Shown: piece after piece, positions 1-6,143 of the stretch
How the letters are laid out: every line of letters starts with the position of its first letter
Position numbering within the stretch: position 1 is the stretch's first letter
DNA from: Planctomycetota bacterium
GTDB taxonomy: Bacteria; Planctomycetota; Phycisphaerae; WQYP01
Direction of reading: 5' to 3'
Assembly (NCBI GenBank): GCA_021828925.1
Contig: JAJZCT010000041.1
Span: forward strand, 1 to 11,920
DNA length: 11,920 nt
Notes under the pieces: model-generated
The model's input: only the letters and a program-made list of their open reading frames with translations
Told to the model about the DNA's origin: nothing
The model's database searches: none
Translations under genes and position numbers: made by a program

Positions 1-845
1 TTCTGTAGGTCATATCCGGCAAAATGGCGTTGCTGAACTTTGCAGGCTTGGAGCGTACAACCCGCGATATTTTTGGGCAGATGGGAATCCGAAAAATCCA
101 CATCGGTCAGCGTGGCACCGGCGATCGTGGCTTGCGACAATCCTTTTACCGCCTTCATCCCGCAATTCTGAAATGTCGATTCGCCTAATTGGGCACCGGA
201 AAAATTGCTGCCATCGAGGGCGACCGTTTCAAATTTGGATTTGGTCATGACGGCATTGGTAAAATCCGCCTCTTTCATGCTGCATGTGCCCATGCCAAAG
301 TCGGCATCAGATAAGCCAATATCGTGTAACCCCACGCCCTCCTTCTCAAGGTCGGCCATGGAGGGGTTGGTTTTGGCCAAGTCCAAAATGCGTGCCGAGG
401 GTTTAATGGTTCGGGGGTCTTTCAGGAGCATGACTTCCGCAAGTGCGGTAACCCCGGAAAGGTTGGCACCGCAGAACTTAGCCTGGTCGCCGATGCTATT
501 GGTGAATTTGGCATCGGTAAGATCGGTGCCGGTCAAATTTGCGCCGGTGAGATCACAATTATCAAATTGCGCATCGGCGAATGTCGCACTCTCCAGATTG
601 GCTGCGGCAAATTTTACGTAACGGAATGTGGCTTGGCGAAAATTAATGCCCTTAAAATCCAAATTGGACAAGTCCACCCACCAGAGTTGCACGCCCGCCA
701 GTGATTCGCCCGATTGCACCTTGGCGATCACATCCTCCCGCTTCATCAGCAGTTTGCTGTGATTCTTGAACTCCTCGGAAAATTGCTTGAAGTCGAGCTT
801 GGACATGTCCAGGTTTTGAAAATCGATTGTATCAAAGTAACTCAT
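1..845 (-). CDS. Pentapeptide-repeat protein, C-terminus cut off by window edge
   Basis: Reading from the ATG at 845 gives 281 open codons with no stop before the left edge, so the C-terminus is missing. Residues 1-57 are not repeated. From about residue 58 to 132 the chain is pentapeptide repeat of the A(D/N)Lxx kind (for example DLTGANLTGTDLTDAKF), expected to fold as a right-handed quadrilateral beta-helix. Residues about 133-178 break the pattern with a more helical stretch (AEVMLLKDPRTIKPS, then SMADLEKEG). Repeats resume at about 179 and run to the edge. The start lies 14 bases after the TGA (followed by in-frame TAA) of the DUF2169 fusion gene, with a weak AGGTAG ribosome site at 850-855, so co-translation within the T6SS operon is likely. 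No signal peptide or membrane segment is visible. Proteins of this kind occur beside vgrG in other T6SS clusters, where their role is mostly unknown; effector accessory, immunity or structural scaffold are all possible. The repeat class is certain, the function is not. Confidence 0.88.
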   Translation of the reverse strand, partial: MSYFDTIDFQNLDMSKLDFKQFSEEFKNHSKLLMKREDVIAKVQSGESLAGVQLWWVDLSNLDFKGINFRQATFRYVKFAAANLESATFADAQFDNCDLTGANLTGTDLTDAKFTNSIGDQAKFCGANLSGVTALAEVMLLKDPRTIKPSARILDLAKTNPSMADLEKEGVGLHDIGLSDADFGMGTCSMKEADFTNAVMTKSKFETVALDGSNFSGAQLGESTFQNCGMKAVKGLSQATIAGATLTDVDFSDSHLPKNIAGCTLQACKVQQRHFAGYDLQ

Positions 846-859
846 GATTCTACCTGTTA

Positions 860-3454
860 TCAGGCTTCCGACGTGGAGAGCTTGGTCATTTTAACATTGG
901 TTGTACTATCGGTAATCAGGCCCTGAAGTATGGCGTTAAGAAATTCAGCCCCATACGCATTGGCACCGCTTAAGTTGGCCATGGTCAGATTGGCTTTTTC
1001 AAAGGAGGCTTTAAATAAATCAGCCTGCTGTAATAGAGCGCCGGTAAGGTTGGCTTTATTGAGCTTGGCGGTTTTCAAGTTGGCGGCTGAACAATTTGCC
1101 CCCTGCAACCCCGCAGCGGTAAATGTTGCGCCTGCTAGCTGCGCGTACCGCATATTGGCACCGGCTAAATTGGAGGCTGCCCATATTGAATCGGTTCCGC
1201 GAACTTCACGTAGATTCGCCTCCGGGAAATTGGCCTTATCGGCACGCAGTTTTGTCACATCGGCATTAACAAACTTCACATGTTTTCCCGCCGCCTTTTC
1301 GAAGGAGGCTTCGTTAAGTAACGCATTGGAGAAATCGGTTTGATTGACTATCGCGGCGGTAAAATCAGCCTGCGGGCAGTTGCTTTGCTGAAATTTGGCG
1401 CGGGACAGATCAGCCCGGGCAAACAGCGTTTCCTTGGCGAATACGCCGGTAAGTACCGCATCGGTCAGGGTGGCCTTTTCAAACAGGGCTTCGTCCAGCG
1501 TGGCACCCGTTAGATTCGCTCCGGCCAGATTGGCTTGCGTGAAGTCCGCCTGTTTCAGGGTCGCATTTTCCAGCGTTGCACCGGCTAACGCGGCGTGGCT
1601 GAAATTTGCCTCTGCTGCTTGAATCTCCGACATATTGGTTGACGCCAGATTGGCTCCGGTAAAATTGCACGCAACCGCCGTCGACGCTTTCAAGTTGCAA
1701 CCGGATAAATTGGCTCCGGAGAAATCCGCAGCGGTAAGATTTAAGCGCGACAGGTCCAAGCCCGACAGATTTTGATTGGCCAGAGTCTCGCCTTGCGCGA
1801 CCTTCTGTTCCGCCATCTGTCGCGTCCAAACGGGTGGAGCTTCCGGCGGATTTTCCGCTTCGGGTTCGGGAATGCCGGCCTTGGCGCGGGCCTGTTTCAT
1901 CTGGGCGATCAAGGGGGATAAATCTTCCGGGTTATGGCCCATTTTTGGTAGCAAAGCTCCCATGAGCGAGGTCATTTTTGCCAAATTCGGATTGCCGGCC
2001 ATTTCGACGGGGGAAAGTCCTTGGGAGTCCCAAAACCGGATTTGTTCGGCGTGGGCTTTGGCGCTCATGGCGGGCAGGTTATCCGGATCAAGCCCCAGCT
2101 TGGACATTGCGACTTTCAGTTGGTTCTGCAGGTCCGCTTCGTGCATGGCCGACGCTTTCGCTGGATCATCTTCCGCCATTTGATCCAGCATGGCGGCTTG
2201 TTTGGCTTTCAACTCCGGCGGCAATTTTGCGGGGTCCATGCCCAGATTTGTACACATGGCCGCCACCTGCACTTCCATCTGCTGACGCATTTCCAGTTTC
2301 TGCTGTTCTTTGGCGGCCAGTTCCTCGGCAGTTGGCTGAGGTGGTTTGGCTTCCGGAGGCGGCTCTTCGGCAGGTTCTTCGGGTTCCTTCAGAGATTGCA
2401 GGAATTTCTGGCGGCACACCTCCAGCGTTGCGGGCGGTTGCGTCAGGGGTTCATCCATAATAAATACATCGGCGACATCTTCAAATTCTTCAGATTTAAC
2501 CGCCGCTACACCGCGCCACAGCAGCACCATTTTCTCGGCTTCCATGTCCACCCAGAGCGTGTCGAGATTCATCGGCACTTCTTCAAAATTTCCCGCTTGT
2601 TTTTCGGCAATCCCGGCGCGGTTGATAAAGCAGCGCACGCGCAGACCGGGCAGTCGCGATTCATATTTTGCGTGGTCTGGATGCAGATTTTCAAATAGCA
2701 ACTTTTCATCACCGCGCAAAAAACCCTCCACCTGCATAGATGGTGCCGCAGCATTAAAATAAGCATAATCAAAATCCGCGGGAAACCAGGGCCAACGGGT
2801 TTTGCGATAACTGCCGCCATACGAACCGAGCTTACCGGCGCGCGTATGCCATTTGGCGCTTAGCGGGGCAAATCCGGCAGGAAATGGGCGATCTTTCGTG
2901 CTTTGAATTAATTGCGTGGGATTTTCGATATTGGGCAACTGCCAGATTTCCTGCCCTTGTCCGCCGCGAAGTGGCTCATGACCTTTACCGATGGGGTTGG
3001 CGACATAGTCGGGGCCTCCATAACTATTTTCATAACGCAACGCCATGGAACGAAAAGGCTGCGGAGCGGTAGCGCTTCGGCCAAGCAGCTTTTTCTCCCA
3101 GCGGCGATCACCAGCGACAGTCAATTTGCCGGTCTTATTGCCGACATGGAATACCGCGTGGCACACGGGAATGGGTTTACCGCCGGGCGGATGGCAGGTG
3201 CCAACTAAAAGTAAATCGGCCCTGGGTTTGAAATAGGCAAAATCCGATTCATAGCGCGGCGGTCCGATTTTTTCCTCGTCATCCGGATAAAATTCATCGC
3301 CGGTGGGAAAGGGTTGCTTGGGAAGTGCTAACGGTGGCTGGCCGGGCTTTAGGATATACGTGGCTTTGGCAATAAGTGTCATGGAATGGCCGGGGAAGTT
3401 GGTTCTTCCCGCCAGGGGGGCGAAGGTTGCGCTAGATTGGTTGGTGACTTTCAA
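860..3454 (-). CDS. DUF2169 / pentapeptide-repeat fusion protein, likely T6SS effector-loading adaptor
   Basis: 864 residues in three parts. Residues 1-350 are a DUF2169 domain, recognised from ATYIL near residue 31, SDFAYFKPRADLLLVG (70-85), YENSYGGPDYVANPIGKG (141-158), LPNIENP (173-179) and WFPADFDYAYFNAA (223-236). Residues about 355-385 are a Pro/Glu-rich linker. Residues about 390-530 are mostly helical, with three spaced copies of an LGxDPxxLP-like motif. Residues about 554-845 are unbroken pentapeptide repeats (ANLSGCNL, ANLAGANLTGATL and so on). DUF2169 proteins are encoded beside vgrG and are predicted to load cargo on the spike; Burkholderia clusters carry comparable DUF2169/pentapeptide (TagA/TagB-type) genes. 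It follows vgrG by 82 bases and precedes another pentapeptide gene by 14, all in one operon. The start is odd: family similarity begins at once after a TTG at 3454, with only a weak GGAA upstream, and this TTG overlaps the stop of a 10-codon frame (3451-3483). The next in-frame ATG (residue 25) would cut into the domain. Family assignment is firm; the adaptor role is inferred. Confidence 0.9.
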   Translation of the reverse strand: MKVTNQSSATFAPLAGRTNFPGHSMTLIAKATYILKPGQPPLALPKQPFPTGDEFYPDDEEKIGPPRYESDFAYFKPRADLLLVGTCHPPGGKPIPVCHAVFHVGNKTGKLTVAGDRRWEKKLLGRSATAPQPFRSMALRYENSYGGPDYVANPIGKGHEPLRGGQGQEIWQLPNIENPTQLIQSTKDRPFPAGFAPLSAKWHTRAGKLGSYGGSYRKTRWPWFPADFDYAYFNAAAPSMQVEGFLRGDEKLLFENLHPDHAKYESRLPGLRVRCFINRAGIAEKQAGNFEEVPMNLDTLWVDMEAEKMVLLWRGVAAVKSEEFEDVADVFIMDEPLTQPPATLEVCRQKFLQSLKEPEEPAEEPPPEAKPPQPTAEELAAKEQQKLEMRQQMEVQVAAMCTNLGMDPAKLPPELKAKQAAMLDQMAEDDPAKASAMHEADLQNQLKVAMSKLGLDPDNLPAMSAKAHAEQIRFWDSQGLSPVEMAGNPNLAKMTSLMGALLPKMGHNPEDLSPLIAQMKQARAKAGIPEPEAENPPEAPPVWTRQMAEQKVAQGETLANQNLSGLDLSRLNLTAADFSGANLSGCNLKASTAVACNFTGANLASTNMSEIQAAEANFSHAALAGATLENATLKQADFTQANLAGANLTGATLDEALFEKATLTDAVLTGVFAKETLFARADLSRAKFQQSNCPQADFTAAIVNQTDFSNALLNEASFEKAAGKHVKFVNADVTKLRADKANFPEANLREVRGTDSIWAASNLAGANMRYAQLAGATFTAAGLQGANCSAANLKTAKLNKANLTGALLQQADLFKASFEKANLTMANLSGANAYGAEFLNAILQGLITDSTTNVKMTKLSTSEA
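920..1795 (-). repeat. Pentapeptide-repeat region of the DUF2169 fusion protein
   Basis: Codons about 554-845 encode roughly 58 consecutive five-residue units of the A(D/N)(L/F)xx pattern, predicted as a right-handed beta-helix rod of about 14-15 turns. At DNA level this gives many short similar runs (the plus strand shows repeated TTGGC and GCACCGG words), which follow from the coding pattern and are not an independent DNA repeat. Confidence 0.9.
1880..2272 (-). repeat. Three degenerate LGxDP-type protein repeats between DUF2169 and pentapeptide regions
   Basis: Three related segments are visible in the translation: NLGMDPAKLPPELKAKQA (residues 403-420), KLGLDPDNLPAMSAKAHA (452-469) and KMGHNPEDLSPLIAQMKQA (504-522). 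The spacings between the LG/MG positions are 49 and 52 residues. Each is preceded by a Met/Ala-rich probable helix. They look like three diverged copies of an alpha-helical unit. I do not recognise the unit as a named domain. Confidence 0.6.
2405..3454 (-). other. DUF2169 domain region of the fusion protein
   Basis: Codons 1-350. The motifs seen (KPRADLLLVG, SYGGPDYVANPIG, RTRWPWFPADFDYAYFNAA, GFLRGDE) are those of DUF2169, a domain almost always encoded next to vgrG or PAAR genes and predicted to act as a T6SS cargo adaptor. Confidence 0.88.
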
Positions 3455-3483
3455 TTTTCTGGTTCCGGTACTTTATCTGCCAT
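3451..3483 (-). other. 10-codon upstream frame overlapping the DUF2169 gene start
   Basis: An ATG at 3483 opens a frame reading MADKVPEPEN and ending in TGA at 3451-3453. The TTG used as start of the DUF2169 fusion overlaps this stop (TTGA). No Shine-Dalgarno sequence is evident before the ATG (GAATTTGATTAAA). The frame could be a leader whose termination couples to the TTG, or the real N-terminus cut off by a one-base deletion: one extra A in the GAAAATTG run would join it in frame, giving MADKVPEPEK-L-KVTNQ. Neither reading is proven. Confidence 0.4.
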
Positions 3484-3536
3484 TTTAATCAAATTCGTTG
3501 CTGGTCGGGACAGGAGCACGTCAGCCAAAGCAAACG

Positions 3537-6074
3537 TTATGGAACGACTTGGATTGCTTTATTGGCACTAAATGTTCCCGTTGCTGTAACTTTCACGTTT
3601 CCACCTGACACTTCGATCTTGGCCTGCCCGTCCGAAACAAGCACGGACTTGGCGGCAAAATCCACGTCTATATATTTGGTGGTGGGCACATGCGTGGGGG
3701 TACCAACGATAAATGTCTTCTTCGCGCTAATCAGGACAGTTCCACCTGCCGTACCGGACCCAAGCTCAATCGACGCATCACCCGTTTTCTGAGCCTTGTG
3801 ATTAATGGCCTTCAGATTATCCTTCACTGTTGCCAGCCCTGCCTGATAAACAATTAGCGCAACCAGCGAGACTGCCATGCCGACGGCTGAGGCAATTGCC
3901 AAGGCATCCTCCGCTGCGGCTAGACCGTCAGGTTGAAGCGATGTCGTATCAGTGGCAGTCGATCCCGAGGTTGTGAAGGCACCTCCCTGTGACTGTTCAA
4001 CCACTCCCATCACTCCGGTCGTCATTAACGCTAGCACCGGAACGGAAGCTGCGACCGCGGCGACAATCCCCGCAGCCTTAATCCATCCGGCGGTCTCCAC
4101 ATTGGCCAGGGCAACAACAGGCCCGACGGATAGCTCGATGTCGGTCGGTGTTAAATTAAGAATTGAACTTCCCGTAGCCGTTCCGCTTCCGGCAACCAGA
4201 CACACTCCGGTTGTGCCGACTTCCACAATATCCTTCTTAGCAACCTCGTGCCGCGTATTGAGATGAATATCCGTGGCACCGCCCGCCGTCACCGTATTGA
4301 CCGCCCCGACCCCGATTGTGAACTGCGGCCCCAGTGATATTCCCAAGTTTATTCCAGCAAGAAACGCAGCATTTACACCGACAGTAGCAGCGACATTGGC
4401 TCCCGCAACCAGTGTGAACATCGCCCCCGCCGTACCGGTGATGTTTTCACCAGCACAAAATGTATAAATATCGCTCCATGTCCAGTTTTTTGAACTGGTG
4501 CCCAATGCCAACCCGGAGTGGTGATGCGGACTGAACAGCCGCAAATGTTCAGAGCCGGGCGTGGCGTCAAATATGATGCGATTACCAAAATCATCCTGCA
4601 GGATGCGTTTGTCTTTATTGGCGGGCAATGCCAGCGGCGGCATGTTATCTGCGTTGTAGACGCGGCCGGTGATCAGTGGCTTGTCTGGATCGCCTTCCAG
4701 GAAATCCACAATGACTTCGTCGCCCACATGCGGCAAGGCCATATCGCCCCAGTTTAGGCCGTTGTTGGGTGCTCCCGCCCAGGATTGTGATACGCGAATC
4801 CAGCAGGAGGAATTCTGATCGGATGTGCCATAGGTGTCCCAGTAAAATTGCACTTTCACCCGGCCATATTCATCGGTGTAGATTTTTTCACCGGACGGCC
4901 CTACCACCACTGCGGTCTGCGGGCCGCGTACCAGAGCCTTCGGTGTACTGCGTGCGGGGCGGAATTGCTGGCTGGATTCAAAACAGGCCAGATTGCAGGT
5001 GAACGTCGTGGCCACCGGCCCCGGCTGATCCTGCAGATAATTTTCATTGCGCAGGTCATATTGCACGCTCTGAATCAGATAGGTCTGATTCATGGCTGAG
5101 ACCGGATGATCTGTCAAAGTAAAGAGATAGCCGGCCTCAACTCCACGGTTATTGGAACGCCCTGATGCCACCGCAAAACCGACCTGCTGTTCCTGCATGC
5201 GGGCCTGAACGTAATTATTGCCATCTGACGATTGGCTGTAGCCGCCGGGATAATCATAGACACGGTGATCGGTCTGACTGACCACGCCGACGGTATTGGC
5301 GGCGGACGTTAAAAGTGATTTCTTGGGTGCGGTAAAATCATAATCATTAAGCATGAAATTGCCGGACTGAAGTTCCTGCCGCAACTTCCAATCGCTAATA
5401 TATTCACCTTTGGCCGCCCGATCAGGTCCCAGATAACTGATACTGGAATCACCCATGATATTGACACTTGCCGAGACGCCATCCGCCAGCACCAGCTTAT
5501 GGGTGATGTTGCCGCTTTGCGAGTCTTTTTCATGCTTGAAAAAATAATAGATGCCTTCGTTTTCCAGCAAGCGCGAGACAAAATCAAAATCCGTTTCGCG
5601 ATACTGTACGCAGTAATCCCATGTGCGGTAGGTTGCGGTAAGGGCGTTATCCACCACTGCGGAAAATCCCAGATCGGAAAATATCTGCTGGACAATCTGC
5701 GGTACGGTAAGATTCTGAAATATCCGGCAATCGCGGCGACGCTTTAAAAACCAGAGCCAAGGGACCATCACCGCTGAATAGTGATAGATATTGCCTTCAC
5801 TGTGGGTTTGCTGAAAATTGGAAATGTAACCATTAAAATAGCGGATGCTGGACGCAGCAGAAAGCGCACCGACCTTGGCGGAAAGCGAAACCGAGACATT
5901 TTTGCCCAGAATATCGGAGAAATTAATATCGGGTTTCTCGGAAAGCATTTCCAGTTCATATTCAAACGGAGTGCTAAGCGCTTCAGCACCCGTGAATTTG
6001 GTCAGCAGCAACACATCCGAACCCAGCGGCGTATCAATGCTTAATTCCCGATGTCCCTGTTTAAACTTGGCCAT
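3537..6074 (-). CDS. vgrG: VgrG spike protein (TssI) with long C-terminal extension
   Basis: 845 residues. VgrG trimers form the T6SS puncturing spike, ride on the Hcp tube and carry effectors. Residues about 8-350 are the gp27-like base (LSTPFEYELEMLS, YCVQYRETDFDFVSRLLENEGIYYFF at 154-179). Residues about 385-475 are the gp5-like OB fold with hallmark motifs IYTDEYGRVKVQFYWD (398-413), SSCWIRVSQSWAG (422-434), GDEVIVDFLEGDPDKPLITG (451-470) and RVYNADNMPP. After DFGNRIIFDATPGSEHLRL the chain becomes Gly/Ala/Thr-rich beta repeat (about 541-600), as expected of the needle. Then come two strongly hydrophobic segments (about 664-692 and 718-749) with a Ser/Thr-rich loop between, and a final beta-rich tail (about 766-845). 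I see no recognisable catalytic motif. The protein is longer than a core-only VgrG. The start is decided by AGGAG at 6082-6086, seven bases before the ATG. It follows clpV by 69 bases and precedes the DUF2169 adaptor gene, a typical pairing of spike and loader. Confidence 0.96.
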   Translation of the reverse strand: MAKFKQGHRELSIDTPLGSDVLLLTKFTGAEALSTPFEYELEMLSEKPDINFSDILGKNVSVSLSAKVGALSAASSIRYFNGYISNFQQTHSEGNIYHYSAVMVPWLWFLKRRRDCRIFQNLTVPQIVQQIFSDLGFSAVVDNALTATYRTWDYCVQYRETDFDFVSRLLENEGIYYFFKHEKDSQSGNITHKLVLADGVSASVNIMGDSSISYLGPDRAAKGEYISDWKLRQELQSGNFMLNDYDFTAPKKSLLTSAANTVGVVSQTDHRVYDYPGGYSQSSDGNNYVQARMQEQQVGFAVASGRSNNRGVEAGYLFTLTDHPVSAMNQTYLIQSVQYDLRNENYLQDQPGPVATTFTCNLACFESSQQFRPARSTPKALVRGPQTAVVVGPSGEKIYTDEYGRVKVQFYWDTYGTSDQNSSCWIRVSQSWAGAPNNGLNWGDMALPHVGDEVIVDFLEGDPDKPLITGRVYNADNMPPLALPANKDKRILQDDFGNRIIFDATPGSEHLRLFSPHHHSGLALGTSSKNWTWSDIYTFCAGENITGTAGAMFTLVAGANVAATVGVNAAFLAGINLGISLGPQFTIGVGAVNTVTAGGATDIHLNTRHEVAKKDIVEVGTTGVCLVAGSGTATGSSILNLTPTDIELSVGPVVALANVETAGWIKAAGIVAAVAASVPVLALMTTGVMGVVEQSQGGAFTTSGSTATDTTSLQPDGLAAAEDALAIASAVGMAVSLVALIVYQAGLATVKDNLKAINHKAQKTGDASIELGSGTAGGTVLISAKKTFIVGTPTHVPTTKYIDVDFAAKSVLVSDGQAKIEVSGGNVKVTATGTFSANKAIQVVP
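3828..4085 (-). other. Hydrophobic hairpin-like insert in the VgrG C-terminal extension
   Basis: VgrG residues 664-692 (WIKAAGIVAAVAASVPVLAL and on) and 718-749 (ALAIASAVGMAVSLVALIV within it) are long, nearly uncharged hydrophobic stretches. Between them (693-717) lies a polar loop rich in Ser, Thr and Gly. Both stretches are long enough to be membrane helices. The beta-rich needle pattern is present before and after this insert. Confidence 0.65.
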
Positions 6075-6081
6075 GATGCAA

Positions 6082-6086
6082 CTCCT
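6082..6086 (-). promoter_or_regulatory. Ribosome binding site of vgrG
   Basis: AGGAG on the minus strand, seven bases upstream of the vgrG ATG. It is the strongest Shine-Dalgarno match in the window and fixes the vgrG start. Confidence 0.75.
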
Positions 6087-6143
6087 GATTAAGCGACCGA
6101 GTTCCGGCCATTTTAGTTCCAGACGGATTAGATACCGTGATAA

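Noticed and set aside
920..1795. Short recurring DNA words (TTGGC, GCACCGG) that resemble a tandem DNA repeat or CRISPR-like array
   Set aside because: Spacing is irregular multiples of 15 bases and the copies vary in sequence. This is what a pentapeptide coding region gives; there are no constant repeats with unique spacers.
205..2762. Many long open frames on the plus strand opposite the two pentapeptide genes (for example 205-621, 930-1343, 2021-2698)
   Set aside because: They are antisense shadows. The repeat periodicity of A(D/N)Lxx codons removes stops on the other strand; the translations show no family motifs, and they lack clear ribosome sites, while the minus-strand proteins are recognisable throughout.
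3484..3536. Possible terminator or promoter between vgrG and the DUF2169 gene
   Set aside because: No stem followed by a T run is visible on the coding strand, and no convincing -35/-10 pair with proper spacing. The gap is only 53 bases and the genes appear co-transcribed.
6075..6143. Short ATG frame (MAGTRSLNQELHHGQV) in the clpV-vgrG gap running into vgrG
   Set aside because: It is only 16 codons, has no ribosome site of its own, and contains the vgrG ribosome site. Nothing supports translation.
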